Shown here one piece after another: positions 11,833 through 23,700 of a stretch of 64,000 nucleotides of DNA (within the stretch, counting starts at the first letter, position 1; every line of letters begins with the position of its first letter). Source of the DNA: Aquanectria penicillioides. Its lineage: Eukaryota; Ascomycota; Sordariomycetes; Hypocreales; Nectriaceae. Both the position numbers and the translations under genes were made by a program. The notes beneath the pieces are model-generated. The model saw only the letters and a program-made list of their open reading frames with translations, had not been told where the DNA came from and ran no database searches. The stretch lies in contig PYIU01000003.1 of NCBI GenBank assembly GCA_003415625.1, forward strand, positions 3,596,001 through 3,660,000, written 5' to 3'.

Positions 11833-12729
11833 GTGACTATCACTGCATTGCATGAGGCACGCTCACTCTTTACAATTCACGATCCATGGCCAAAACTTGA
11901 CAATAGATTATCTGCCAGGATGATGTTTGAAGACAATAAAGTCCCCTACGAGCCCTACATTCAACACATCCAATCTATGGCCACTAACCAAGAGCGAAGC
12001 AGGGGACCACCAGGCTCCAGCCCTAGCGGTTGCCGAACCCCAACCGGCCCAGACCATCACCAATGACCAATCCGGAATATCTTATGACCACGAGACAGGA
12101 GGCTATGAAGTGATGAGGATGGGAGTGTCGTTCTTGCGGGGACCGAGGTGAAGACGGCACGAGATGTTGCAAGCACTCAGGACTTGGCGGCCCCTCCGAT
12201 TGAGGAACTGGCTCACGCCCTCGAGAAGACTTTCAAGCCTTCACATTATAATGGCATGGAGTCTTCTGACCCACCCTATCGGAGACCCCTGAGATCTGAC
12301 CTTTCGCAATAGCTGAACGGAACCTCACACATGGTGAAATCCGTTTTTTAAACAATGCCAAGCTCTTTTGTTGACAAGCTCCCTTCTCGATCCCCAACAC
12401 CCCACCTCCTTCATTTCTCCACCGATGAAATGATCCAAAACTCCTCCACCCGAAAGAACACCTTTCCGTCACAATGATGGATTCATTGCGCAGGTCCCGA
12501 GGTCGAACTTGGCCAACCAGTCAGAGCAAAACTGCTGGCGGGAAAGACAGTCGAAATGCCAGACTTTGCATGCCGCTTGCCGGATACCAATCCATTTTCT
12601 GTATCAAGTCAATGTGGCAATGCCAACAATGGATCTCTGGATCAGTTTGGCAACTCCGTCGATAAGCACCTTGTGGCCCCCAACATGCGAAAGAGAGTAC
12701 CCCAGCCGCCAAGGGGAGGGGCGTCGTGA
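11833..12729 (+). pseudogene. Frame-broken coding remnant, family not recognised
   Basis: Four consecutive plus-strand segments read like protein but lie in different frames. The first (11833-11980) includes MMFEDNKVPYEPYIQHIQSM. The second (to about 12106) ends SYDHETGGYE. The third (about 12107-12309) includes EDGSVVLAGTEVKTARDVAS and LAAPPIEELAHALEKTFK. A short fourth (12306-12351) reads AERNLTHGEIRFLNNAKLF. After a gap or intron, a segment from about 12492, directly behind a GCGCAG that could be an acceptor, reads GPEVELGQPVRAKLLAGKTV and stops at 12729. Two junctions (about 12107 and 12306) behave as if one base were missing; the first goes the other way. It may be a decayed gene, or a live gene damaged in the assembly by missing bases. 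I cannot assign a function. TATA-like sequence lies downstream at 12783-12791. Confidence 0.4.
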
Positions 12730-12983
12730 AACATGAGAGACTTCAAATTCTTCTAGCCTGGAACCATGATTGACCGGTGGACTTATATAAATGTAGTGCC
12801 TTGAGAGAGGTTTTCAGTCCGAAGAGACTTTTTGCAGCGATCTGCCAACTTCACAAAAGAGATGGATATCTATATTAACACAAGTCTGATTGCGCCTCCA
12901 AGCGAATTTATTATTACCCGCAGTAAAGTATCGCACAATAAGATACTTGACAACTTTTTCTAAGATGCCAAAGAAAATGGTAT

Positions 12984-13358
12984 TCAGTTTAGTCTAATTA
13001 TCCATCCAGTATCACCGCTGTCAAGATCCGTGGTAGTGAAGGCTTGAACTTCGCGGGGAGGGTCCTGTGTGATGTTCTCAAGCCAATGCTCAACTCCAGT
13101 TCTGTTTCCGCAGTTGGATTTTTGGCCCTCGTCAGGTGCGTCTTGCCCTATGTTGACACGGTCTGCTGGAGTGCCCAGAGATTTCGGAGAATTTTGTACT
13201 TGGCGACGAGCTGGTGCGCTGGTTGGCTGTTCACTGGTTCGCTTGTTCCACGGCGGCGCCGGTGCCGATCCTGGAACGACACGAGGATGGCGAAAGTGTG
13301 GTGTTCTCAAGTGGGAGGCCAAACCAAGCGTGGAAGACAACAGAAGAGCCATTTCCAC
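12984..13358 (-). CDS. Hypothetical open frame, 124 codons
   Basis: The frame has a Pro/Arg/Ser-rich first half and a more protein-like end (EHWLENITQDPPREVQAF, then an acidic DLDSGDTG stretch). No family, signal peptide or membrane segment is recognised. It lies next to the frame-broken remnant at 11.8-12.7 kb but on the opposite strand. An overlapping plus-strand frame (13044-13541) is hydrophobic-patchy and less convincing. It may be chance. Confidence 0.2.
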   Translation of the reverse strand: MEMALLLSSTLGLASHLRTPHFRHPRVVPGSAPAPPWNKRTSEQPTSAPARRQVQNSPKSLGTPADRVNIGQDAPDEGQKSNCGNRTGVEHWLENITQDPPREVQAFTTTDLDSGDTGWIIRLN

Positions 13359-13567
13359 CGGTCCCTAGGAAAGTGTGGTCTCAAATCACCCCCCGGCAGA
13401 AACATAAATCACACATACACACCACACCATCTCTTGGGTATTAAAAATATGACATGTTGCCGATTTCATATGGTGGGACAGTCCCGGGCTTGGCCATGCG
13501 AGAGGGTGATGGGGTTGGTCGGTTGCAGTTGGGTTGGGTAAAAGACGAGACGAAGTGGGCACGAGGC

Positions 13568-13585
13568 CACACACACACACACACA
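13568..13585. repeat. Dinucleotide microsatellite (CA)n
   Basis: Nine CA units. Confidence 0.85.
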
Positions 13586-14243
13586 TTGCAGAACGATGGG
13601 GTCCCTGTCCGGGGCAGAAGATAGAAAAGAAGCCCCAAGATGATGTGAAGCTTTGCTTAGAAGGGGGATTTCCCGCTGCGGCAGGCCGAGTAGGTGAGTT
13701 TGTGCCGTTTATGGGCCGTCTCCCGAGATGGAAGGGTGTGGGTTGCTTATTACCTAGGTACCTACTTTGCCATGCGCGCTCTCTCGGCACAGCAACTGTA
13801 ACTTACACAGCATACATCTACATCTACATACATGACTACATGGTTCTACATGCCAAACTAACTTACTAGGGAATACATGTCTCTTGCTGCGTGCAGGTCG
13901 GCATTGGGTGGGTAGGTTGGTACCTATGTAGTTGGGTGGTAAGGTATGCGACTTTTGAGTCAAGGTAAGCCGAACGGCGACCGCGGCGACCATGATGAAG
14001 AATGATACCATGATACGCCATGTACGTTGCGTTGCGTGGCGTTGCGTTGCGGTTGCTTTTTATAAAGGACATGGTGGGTGTGATTGCGAACGGGAGTTTA
14101 TCGCCAGCAGCCTTGAACGTGACGGCTTTGACGGCCTTGCACACGGCTGTCTATTTAGCCACCCTCACCCCGGGTTTGCCTATAATACGGGCCGATGAAC
14201 GGCATCTAGATTTTTGTGTGGAGGAGGGGGACGGATCGAGCGC

Positions 14244-14357
14244 TGAGGAGGAGGAGGAGGGGGAGGAGGAGAAGGTGGTGGTGGAGGTGGAGGAGGAGAA
14301 GGTGGTGGTGGAGGTGGTGGAGGTGATGGTGGCGGCGGTGGTGGTGTGGGTGGTGTG
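14244..14357. repeat. GAG/GTG triplet tract, purine- and G-rich
   Basis: More than 100 bases consist almost only of GAG, GGA and GTG triplets with many GG pairs. The plus strand is nearly free of C, giving strong strand asymmetry and many possible G-quadruplex combinations. In two frames it would read as acidic Glu/Val-rich or Thr/Ser-rich peptides, which I regard as chance. Confidence 0.8.
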
Positions 14358-14814
14358 AATTAGTGGGTGGCCGCGCCTATCCACAGGCTATCCACACCAC
14401 GCGCATCTCTCAAGGACGCCTGCATTGTGTACGGGATGCTCAACTGCATCTGTGTTTGGACGAAACTCCATGTACGGCACAAACATGACAGGTAAACAGA
14501 CCACTAGTTCCTCAGGCTCTTGCAGTCTAAGCCATCCAACCCATCCAACCCATCTCATCATCCACATTATCCACATGCCTGCCATGCCATGCTCCCTCCA
14601 CATGCTGCTGCTGCTGCTGGGTGGCGGTGGTTGTTTTTGTTGTTGTCCTTAATTTTGGCTTCTGGCTTCTAATCGCCCCCACTCTCCTCGTGTTTACTCA
14701 TCCCTCACTCAACAACTTGTTTACTTGCTCACGTAGTCACTCGCTCGCCCTGCTCTTGGCTTGTGAGTGGTCAAGTGCGCGCGCACGCCCGCGTGTAATG
14801 TAATGCAATGGGTG

Positions 14815-14864
14815 CATGTACGTACGTACGTATGTATGTATGTATGTATGTATGTATGTATGTG
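14815..14864. repeat. Tetranucleotide array (GTAC)n then (GTAT)n
   Basis: Three GTAC units pass directly into about eight GTAT units, suggesting one array in which a variant unit has expanded. Confidence 0.85.
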
Positions 14865-15214
14865 TGCCTCTGTGAATGTGCATCTCCTGAGGACGAACCC
14901 ACCCAAACCCCGAGCGCAAACGAAGACCCAAGGCCATCCCGGGAACCGGAAAACCTGCTACCCCTCTATCGTATCCAACTTTTTTTTCCTCCCTCTAACT
15001 CCCTTCTACGGATCTCCCTCCTCTTTTCCCATCCCCCCCCCACTGTCCGAGCAAAACGGCGCATTCAAGGTGGAGCGGAAGAGTCCCCTCCCCCCTCCCC
15101 GACGGCCGATCCTCTTTTCGTTTGCCCACGACCGGACGCTCCTGGTTTCTGCCGTCCCTCCGCGGACATCCGGGACTCAGCCTTCACACTATGGCTTTGT
15201 AGGTAGTGTACTTT

Positions 15215-15266
15215 ACACACACACACACACACACTCACACACTCACACACACACACACATACACAT
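15215..15266. repeat. Interrupted (CA)n microsatellite
   Basis: CA units are interrupted twice by CT, followed by an ATAC/ATAT extension. Confidence 0.85.
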
Positions 15267-15460
15267 ATATACGTACATACAGGGACTACGGGACCATCAG
15301 AAGAGGCTAATAAAATAATGTTACATGCACCCATACGCGGTCCAGTCCTAGGGTATCTGAATGACCGCAACAGCAACAGCGTGAGCATCAGCGTGTGAGT
15401 GTGAGTGTGCACGAGAGCGACGAGAAGCCCTGTGAGAAAGTGGGCGTGATGCATCCATCG

Positions 15461-15509
15461 ACGTCTACGTCTGCGTCTGCGTCTGCGCCTGCGCCTACGC
15501 CTGCGCCTG
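15461..15509. repeat. Six-base array GTCTGC / GCCTGC
   Basis: About eight hexamer units are visible, with variants GTCTAC, GTCTGC, GCCTGC and GCCTAC arranged in blocks. Confidence 0.8.
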
Positions 15510-15659
15510 TAGTCCTTGCAGCTTGCGTCGGGGGGTGGCAGAGCGTGGGAGGGGGAACAGTAGTTTGACAGCGAGAACCGGGTACGTGCGTGCCCATCGT
15601 GGCTGAGATAGTGCCGGAGCAAGCCAAGTGGGAGGAGACCAGCTCCTCCCTCCTGTACG

Positions 15660-15688
15660 TGGTGCGGTGCGGTGCGGTGCGGTGCGGT
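15660..15688. repeat. Five-base array (GGTGC)n
   Basis: About six GGTGC units. A related but more varied array occurs at 20724-20762. Confidence 0.85.
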
Positions 15689-16280
15689 ACGAGACGACTC
15701 CAAGCTCGTGAGACGGTAAGAGCCCGCCCGCGCGAGAGGCATGTGGCACTGGGACATGGGGGAAGGGGGGGGAGTGAATGATGAAATGGGAGAATGAGAG
15801 AATGAGAGCCAGAGAGACAAAGAGACAGAGGCCATCAGTTGGAATGTGGGAGCAGCGACACACTCCGCTGCCCGTCTTGTCATGTCTTCTTTATCAACAT
15901 CCGCCCATCCATCCAACCATGCCATGTCTCTCGCTCGCCTTTCACATATCGGCATATCCCCGCCACCAGCTATTCCGAGTCAGTCGGGGCCGTTATTTTC
16001 CCCTCCATCTTGTCGACGTCTTGGACCTCTCCATTCACTCACTACCTGGACAACGCCCACGGACAGAGTCGTGCATAGATCTCTCCCAGCTTGATGTGCT
16101 TTCTCCAACTCCAACCCCCAACTTAAGTCCGGATCTCGCCCTTGGCCTATTCGACGTTCCTAATCCACCCCATCTCCCACCACAAATCACATATCAACCT
16201 TCTTTGAGGGAAAAAAATTATATTAATAAATAAATCAATAAAACGAGATAAATAGAAGGAAAAAAGGAAAATAAAAAAAG

Positions 16281-16295
16281 CCCCCCCCCCCCCCC
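16281..16295. repeat. Poly(C) tract, 15 bases
   Basis: Fifteen C residues lie next to an A-rich stretch (16210-16280). Confidence 0.85.
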
Positions 16296-16684
16296 TTCTT
16301 CCCACGCAACATCCCAGCAGTAATTAGTCCCATTTTCTCAATCGCATGGCATGGTTTATCCCACTGCCCAGGGGCCCCGGCCCTGTTCTACAACCTACCC
16401 ACGCCTCTGACCCGCTAGGCCTGGCCATACTATGTACGTAGTCGTCGTAGTGCGACCGACGTGGACGAGGCTAACGTACGTAGGGCTTCCATTCCCCTTC
16501 CTGTTTAGTGAGGCACACCTTGCGACGCTGCGCTGTCAGCACCGACTGTTTGGACGTCTTGGGTTAACTTTTTGAATGGTATCTCGTGTCTGCTTTTTTC
16601 TTTTCTCGAGGGTTGCGAGAACCCCCTCCGATATGGCCTTATCTGGTGTGTAGATACAGAACCTCATCTTCCATCTGGTTCACT

Positions 16685-16769
16685 CTTCTCTCTCTCTCTC
16701 CCTCTCTCTCCCTCTCTCGGCAGTCCTCCACCCTCCCTCCTCCTCCTCCTCCTCCTCCTCCTCCTCCTC
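16685..16769. repeat. (CT)n followed by (TCC)n
   Basis: A CT-rich stretch (16685-16718) and a pure TCC array (16738-16769) form a polypyrimidine block on the plus strand. Confidence 0.85.
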
Positions 16770-17753
16770 ATTCTACCTCCCGTTCGGAGTAGTACATGGC
16801 GACGAGATCCCTGCATTTTGCCCCTTCCGCCTCCTTCCCTGCCAGCTCCAGCCGTCGTTGCCAATTGAGCCACCCCGGCCCTAGCTAACCACAAGCCAAG
16901 AAGAGACATTCTTCCACCGATCAATCCATCCTCCTCATGCTCAGTGAACTCCCCCGCTCCTCTCCATCCTCCCCCTCGCCCCAAGGTCCATTTTGCTGTC
17001 CTTGGGACGGGAGGGGGGCTTCGAGCAGGTGCAAAGCTTCTTCAGGCAAGCCATGATACCAATCAAGTCTTGGCGTGACATACAGTCAAATCCAAACACG
17101 GCACCGGTATCAAGTAAACAGCTCTCTTATCCATGCCCAGAATAGACAGTCCAAAAAAAAAAAGAAGCGTGTCGCCTTGTCCCAACCGTGCGCAAGCGAA
17201 GATTCAGGAGAGGTGGGATGGTAGAAACAGGCACCCGGCCCAGGAAACTCCAGAAACACCCACAGTTGCCGGCCCCCGCCCCAAAACGTTTGTAGTGTCC
17301 GGGTGAGGGTCGAGCACAGAACCCAGTGGATACAGTTGACGCCCAAGTCTTGCCAGTAACTTTGCAAAGAAGAATAGTATAAATGTCAAAAGAATACCTA
17401 GCGCCCCAAGAATATGCCTCTTTTTGTTCGTACGCCATTCGCCGGTGCGGGAACTGGTCTGCTTTCGTTCGTCGTTCGATGCTGCGTCGTCATGTCGCCC
17501 TCGTCGTCGGGCAAATGTGTCCATCTAAAAATCGCAAAAAGAAAAAAAAATCGTCTCTCCGTTCCCTTCCGGCATATCACCAATCATCTCCAGACTTGGC
17601 GTCAAGTCTATTCCGCCGGTGAGGGGTTGTAATAGCCCAACCCCTCATCCCGCGACTCGTCGCCGGCAGACCTCTAGCCAACCTTTCATCACTTCACTTG
17701 TTTGTTCCTCCTCTTGCCTATACAAATAGGTATCTCCCGCGGTGGGATGATAC

Positions 17754-18609
17754 TCATAATACAACGCACTTGGATGACTTCTCCTTGCCATCCTTCCTTC
17801 GGTGTCTGTAGGGGTCTCGGTGGCCTCCTGCATCGCCGTTTGTCCGTGTTCGGCCGCTAGAGCCGCCCGTTGGTCGAGAAGCCTGTTGTCGCTGCCGGCG
17901 GAGGATTCTGACCACGTCGTAGAATGCCTTTTCCACATTGATGCAGTTCTTGGCTGAGGCCTCGACGAACTCGCAGCCCAGCTCGCGGGCGAGGGCGTGA
18001 CCCTCTTGTGTTGAGACTTCTCGCTCGGTGACTCGGTCGCTCTTGTTGCCCACTAGCATAATGGGCACGGGCAGCTGTGAACTGGCGGTGGAGATGGGGG
18101 AGCCAGGGTATGAGGGCGACGAGGCGCACGACTCCTTGACTCGTTGGATCTGGTGATGGAAGCGCTTGATGCGGGAAAAGGATGAGCGCGACGAGATACT
18201 GTAGACTAGAACAAACCCCTCGCCGTCACGAATCCATTGGTCTCGTAGGGCGGTGTACTCTTCCTGGCCAGCAGTGTCGAGGACTTCCAGCATGCACGGC
18301 TGACCATCGATGACAACCTGCTTTCGGTATGAATCTTCGATTGTAGGATCGTACTGCGAGAGGGGCGAGTTAGCCAACGATTACATTTCAAGGAATTAAA
18401 AAAAAAAAAAAAAAGCGAGAGCTGCCAGTATGGGGTCGAAGCTGAACGAGGCCAAGGCCTGGAGGTGCGAAGGGACAGGGATGAGGATTTGGATGGGCAC
18501 TCACTGTCTCGACGAAGTGTTGCAGACACAGCTGAATGGTAAGGGCTGTCTTTCCCACACCACCATCTCCCAGTACCACCAACTTGTATAGCACCATTCG
18601 GCCGGCCAT
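17754..18609 (-). CDS. ras2: Ras family small GTPase, Ras2 type
   Basis: Ras2 is a membrane-anchored GTP switch feeding cAMP and MAPK signalling, with roles in growth, hyphal development and conidiation in filamentous fungi. Exon 1 (18609-18505) encodes 35 residues including the P-loop GDGGVGKT (14-21). A 151-nt intron (18504-18354; GTGAGT donor, CTCGCAG acceptor) contains a 17-base poly(T) on the coding strand. Exon 2 (18353-17754) starts YDPTIEDSY (switch I), then DTAGQEE (61-67) and the NKSD and EASAK nucleotide-binding motifs. The protein is 234 residues. A Ser/Pro-rich insert after QRVKES and a basic tail precede the CAAX box CVVL, whose Leu predicts geranylgeranylation. The MAGRMVLYKLVVLGDGG start and SSFSRIKRFHHQIQRVKE segment distinguish it from Ras1, which to my knowledge has a different insert and tail. 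The frame is intact. Confidence 0.95.
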
Positions 18610-19322
18610 GATGACGGCGGCGGTGACGGCGACGACTGCTAAAAGCGGATGACAGAGGCGGAGAATTTGGAGAGGTGAAAGGTCGAGGGGACCGGCGGGC
18701 GAAGGATGGAGGGAGAAGCAGATGGTAGGGTAGGTGGCAAGGCTCCAGGTAACTGTCGAGAGAAGAGGTTGTGATTGAAGATGTGGTTGCGGTTATGAGA
18801 GAGGTGGACGTGTGGAGGAAGAACAGGAGGAGGTGTTGGTGGTGGTGGATGTTGAGGTTGACGTCGAGGCTCGAGGCTTGAGGCTTGAAATCTGAGGTTG
18901 ACAAGAGGTCGTCACGAGCAGGAGCGGAGGAAAAGCGAGGAACGAGGAGGGGGTGGCTTGATGGATGTTGGAGCTGGGACCAACAATTGTAGGGAAGGGC
19001 GAGGCAGCAGGACTTTAGCAACGGCAAGAGCTAAAGCAAAAGTAGGAGTAGGAAGAGGAGCAGTAGTAGCCGGAGCAGTAGTTAAGCAGTAAAGTGAGTG
19101 AGGGCAGCCCGGTTTGAAAGATGTTCGGTCGAGGCATAGACGGTCTGCGCTGGCGCTGGGCGGCGAAGTTGGGAAGCGGCCGGTGGAGACTTTTTGTGGG
19201 CGGGGCCTGGGTAGGTAGTTCACTAGGTACGTACTCGGGTGGGTGGTAAGGGTAAGGTAGGCATGTCGGTACAGAAGAGAGGTAAAGAAAGGTAAGGCAG
19301 CCCACAACGAGCGACAGGGCCT

Positions 19323-19378
19323 GGCTACAGGCTACAGGCTACAGGATACAGGATACAGGATACAGGATACAGGATACA
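19323..19378. repeat. Seven-base minisatellite, eight units
   Basis: Eight tandem heptamers are visible: three GGCTACA units followed by five GGATACA units. The block arrangement of variants suggests expansion by slippage or unequal exchange. Confidence 0.9.
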
Positions 19379-20352
19379 TGCGCTACATACATGCTGCTGG
19401 GGGAGGGGGGGGGGGGAGGTAAAGTGAGGTATGGTAATTGTTGGAAGGGAGTTGGGTACATGGGCAATCGATGGGCTGGGAGGCTGCAATGAAGTACCAG
19501 TACATGTGGTTAACCAGCTGGTGGAGGTACATGTTCAGCGCGGGTGCAGCATGGGGGCGTAGACCAGTGGGTGGTGAGTGGTGAGTGGGCGAGACAGTCG
19601 CCTTGGGGAGAGGGCCTAGGTCGGAGTACTTTGGTACTCGAGACACACTCGACACTCGTCCAGAAGGGGGGCTTCTCGAGGGGCTTGACGGGGGCCTCTA
19701 GGGGAGACAGCCGGGGGGGTAGGAGGCTAGGAACAGGTATCTGGTACCGGGGCGGCTGCTAGACAAGGTACCTAGGACTTTGGGGTTAGAATGAGGGAAT
19801 GTCACCACCGGGCACCGAGGGAGGGGCCCCCAGAGAATGAAATGGCACCAGAAGGAACAGAAGGGAGGGGGTGGGAAGATTGCTTTGAGAAGAGAGGATT
19901 GGAGGAAGGGGGAGGGTGATTAGAAAGATGAGAAGAAAAGACGAGGACTTTGCCCACAATAGAATCCGGAGCGGCAACAGCAGAAGCAGCGGCAGCAAGG
20001 AAGAGTCGGAATAGCGATTTAAAATAAAATAAAAATATTAAAGTAAAAAATTAAATAAAATAAATACCGAAAGGCGCCGGGCGCAAGCTACCAAGTGCAA
20101 GGAGTGGCTATGCGAGGGTGCGTGAATGCGTAAAGTAAAGGTGTGAGTGCTGATAGGACGAGCAAAGAAGCCGGAAGGGTAAAGGCGCCCACCCCCCTGG
20201 GAGATGCCAGCGCCGGCTTGCTAGGCGCACATTTCACATTTCGGCTGGGCGACTGGGCGATGTTGATTTGACGGATCTGATTGATTGATTGATCGATTGA
20301 CCGAGTGAGGGATTGATTGCTTGCTGAATTGAGAGATGGAGGGTTCGGGTCG

Positions 20353-20392
20353 GGATGAGATGGGATGGGATGGGATGGGATGGATGGGACGG
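20353..20392. repeat. Five-base array (GGATG)n
   Basis: GATGG/GGATG units with slight variation at the right end, followed by a CT microsatellite at about 20413-20434. Confidence 0.8.
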
Positions 20393-20723
20393 AATGGCCG
20401 TCGTCTCTTGCATCTCTCTCTCTCTCTTTCTCTCGGTCTACGGCCGCCCGAGAATCAACAATCTACCGACCTACATACTACTACTGTAGGGAGGCAGGTA
20501 GGCAAGTCCGGAAAGTGATGCCAACAAAGCCCAAGCCCCCCTCCAGACTAAACAGGAACGGACGGGGACTGCACGTTTACGGAACCTCCGTACGACGAGG
20601 TTACCTATCTTTACCTCACCTTACCTGCCAACGTTAGTAGTTCCCCCGTCTTTGGTCCTGTTGGTTGGCAAGCAAGCAACCGGGCCCCCGGATCACGGCT
20701 ACCGTCACGGTACACCCGCCGCG

Positions 20724-20762
20724 GGTGCGGTGCGTTGCGGTGCGTTGCGGTGCGGTGCGGTT
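20724..20762. repeat. Five-base array GGTGC / GTTGC
   Basis: Seven to eight units alternate between GGTGC and GTTGC, related to the array at 15660-15688. Confidence 0.8.
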
Positions 20763-23700
20763 CGATACGATGCGGTACGGGTGCGGTAAGGGTGTCCGCC
20801 CACCATGGGCGGCGCGAGGCTACTGCCATCCTATCCTGCCTTTACTCGACTTGGCTTGACCCATCTCATCAAATCTAGACGGCTGGCCGGGAAAACGCCC
20901 TTCCTCAATCGGGTTTTAAGCCAATGGCTGGGTCACTCACTTCTTGGTGGTTGGCCGTGGACTGTCGCAACCCTCCCGCTGCGTGGGACTCGACCTGGCC
21001 TGGCCCAGAGAGAAAGAAGTCGCCTGCGTAGGCTTCGGCGTCCACAATTCGGCTGGGCGTGGGAGTAGGAGTGGGTGTCTATACGATTCTCCATCCTTCG
21101 GACGGATGATGCGACGATGGGGGCCAGCACGCAACGGATCGGTCCAAAGAAGAAAAGAAAAACTTTTCTTTGGCTGGCTCTCAGTGCTTCCGTTCTGTGG
21201 AATGAAATTTTCCTCTTATCCTTCATAGGCCTCGGTATTGCGTTGTTTTTCTTTTCTTTTTCTGGCCCTTCTCGTTGTTCTTTTTTTTTTTTTTTCCTTC
21301 GTCTTGTCGTCCTCTTTTTTTTGCTTCTTCTACATGCTAGGCTTTTGGTTGCAGCACGCAGCATGCAGGCATCAAGCACGACCAGGTGGTCGCAGCGCTC
21401 TCGAGTAGTGTGGTCGTCGGGTGTAGCTAGAACCCGCGCGGTGGTTAGAGGCATAGTGTGGTCTTGTCTTGTGAAGTACCTCCACACTACCTGCGGCACC
21501 GTGCTGTCATTGAGGTACCGGGCCTTGTAATAGGTCCTGTGGCCCAATGGATCTGTCGTCCGGGGGGAGCACACTGGGCTGGGGGGCGTTTTTGGGGGTT
21601 GGGGAAGGGGGGCTGGTGCACGGCTGGCAAAGTGGCCTGTGCTGACGGCGGGTAGTGTTACTGTGCATCAATCGATCAACTAGGAGAGTATCACTATGCT
21701 TGACAGCAATGGAAACACACGGAAATCAAAGTCATGAAGGGGGAGAAAAAAATTCAAGCCTGGGTGTGCTGGCAGACCGGGGCATTTAGAACTGGAGGGG
21801 GGCATGGTGGGAGAGAGGGTCTGTTGAACCCTGTCCTTTCTGCACCGTTGTTCAAAAGGTCGAGTTGTTGACCAGGTTCCACGGAGATGGCGGTGCTTAG
21901 GGGGCTTGGGGCTTGGGGCTCGGTGCTCGGGCTCGGTGCTATGTCAGGTACCGTTGGGTACAGCTACTGTGATGGTGCAAGGGACGACGCGCAGATAATC
22001 GCATGCACTGCAGTTGCATTTGGGATCACACACCTGAGAAAATGAAAAAAAAAAAAAAAACCCCCAAAGTTATCCACAACAAGAGCTCGCTCGACAAGCA
22101 ACAGCCGTAGTATGTAGCAGCCGCAGCAGCAGAGACACGCGAAAACACGAGATGCTGGCCCTGCACTATGCTTTCGGACTGGCACTGACTCTCGATCTAA
22201 TCCTGGCCTCCCGCGCTTGTCGGCTCCAGTCAACGGCAATGGCGGGTCTCTCCTCTCCCTGTTCCGTTTCTCATCTATTGTTGCTATCGACATCATTTCT
22301 CTTCGCAATGCCAGTTCCCACTCGGAACCAACAAGGGGGATGTCGACATCATCATAGTTGAGAGACGAAAGTGGCTTGAGCTTGAAAGTTGATCTTCGGG
22401 TCCAGGCCCAGTCCCGTTGGATCTCCTCCCACGTTCTGCCCCGTTCTGGTCCTAAACGGAACAAAGTCCTCGTGCACAAGCGATGAGATCCCGAGATTGG
22501 GCACCCATTTGACGAAACGGACGCGGAGGGAGGCGAGCAGGCCTGGTCCCGTCTTGCCGTCCGAATCAATACGACCACCCGCTTTGGGATCACCGTCTTC
22601 TCGTTCCGCACTGCAAAGCATGCCACTTTCCACGCGGCCCCGGGTCAGCCATGCGAAAATCCGTCGAGGACGCTGCTCCGTGTACAGTACATCCGCGGTA
22701 ACAACACTAACCGTCAGCGCGCGTCACCAGTCTCTCACCCTCCTAGCCTCCTTTCAGCTTTCCTTCAAGGTCCCCGTCTCTTCCCCGTCCGTTCCCCGTG
22801 TGCCCCAGTCCCTGTCTAGGTTTGCCCAGGACCTGTAGCGCGGTAAGCAGCTACAGTAGAGGCAGTTGGCCGAGACAGCTAAGCTGTGGCCGGGCATCCC
22901 TCCGATAAGAGAGGTGACGACGTTCATCCTTTCGGCCAAGTTTGCACACCGAGTCTCACTGCCAGCAGCACAATTGCTGTCATATTTTATTTCATTTTTA
23001 AATCAGGACTCCTTAGCTGCTTGGATTCACCGACGCTGATGGGGCATGTTTTTTTTTTTTTCTCAAATCCCTTGGTTGAGAATGAAAGTTATGTACTCCA
23101 TACCTAACTACATAAGCCATACCCCTACATGTGCCGGTACCTGCACAGGAGGGTGCCCATCCGCATCTGGTCCGGCCTGGCAGAAACGAGACTACAGCAG
23201 CTCAAGCACTAATTCCCACATTTTACGGCCCTTGGATGCAGCCTGGGACGGTAATCCATCAACGCTATACTTGATACCTCGTCTTGGCGGAGGCTAGCCC
23301 ACCGCATAATGTTCCGAAAGTGAATGCCGCCTAACGCCTAGCCACAGTCAGTATGGAGCTCTGACGACCATGATGGGGGATGAGTTGCCTAGCTGGGCAG
23401 GTACCTTGCTTTGAGGGACGAGAGTGCGTCGTAGTGGCTCGCCCGGTCTCTGCATCTCGCGAGACGGAATCAGCTGGAGCGGGCCGCTAAGAGCATGCTA
23501 AGGTATAAGATATATATCCGTGCATGCACGCTCGACCGCTTAGCTCACACTTGGACGTTTGATATCAGATGAACATGCAAGAATGAACAGAGCAGACGCG
23601 CGAGCGGACGCGGGCAGGCAATGCATATCGAACAACATGTATGAATAGAACCAGCATCAGCCAAGAAGGAGACCAGAGGAGTGGCTGTTGGTCCTCTTTC

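Larger units (their letters stand above)
13359..17753. other. Low-complexity intergenic DNA, no gene recognised
   Basis: These 4.4 kb are dominated by simple repeats, purine/pyrimidine strand asymmetry and short tandem arrays, several listed separately. Long open frames here, including a 296-codon minus-strand frame at 15955-15065 with a long Arg run, are products of those repeats. The right end (about 17640-17753) is the probable 3' UTR of ras2. Confidence 0.6.

Noticed and set aside
14815..15266. CRISPR-like or telomeric arrays
   Set aside because: Units are 2 to 7 bases and tandem without spacers; no TTAGGG repeats occur.
15065..15955. 296-codon minus-strand open frame
   Set aside because: It is created by repeat arrays (CA, GTCTGC/GCCTGC) and includes a long Arg run and His/Thr runs.
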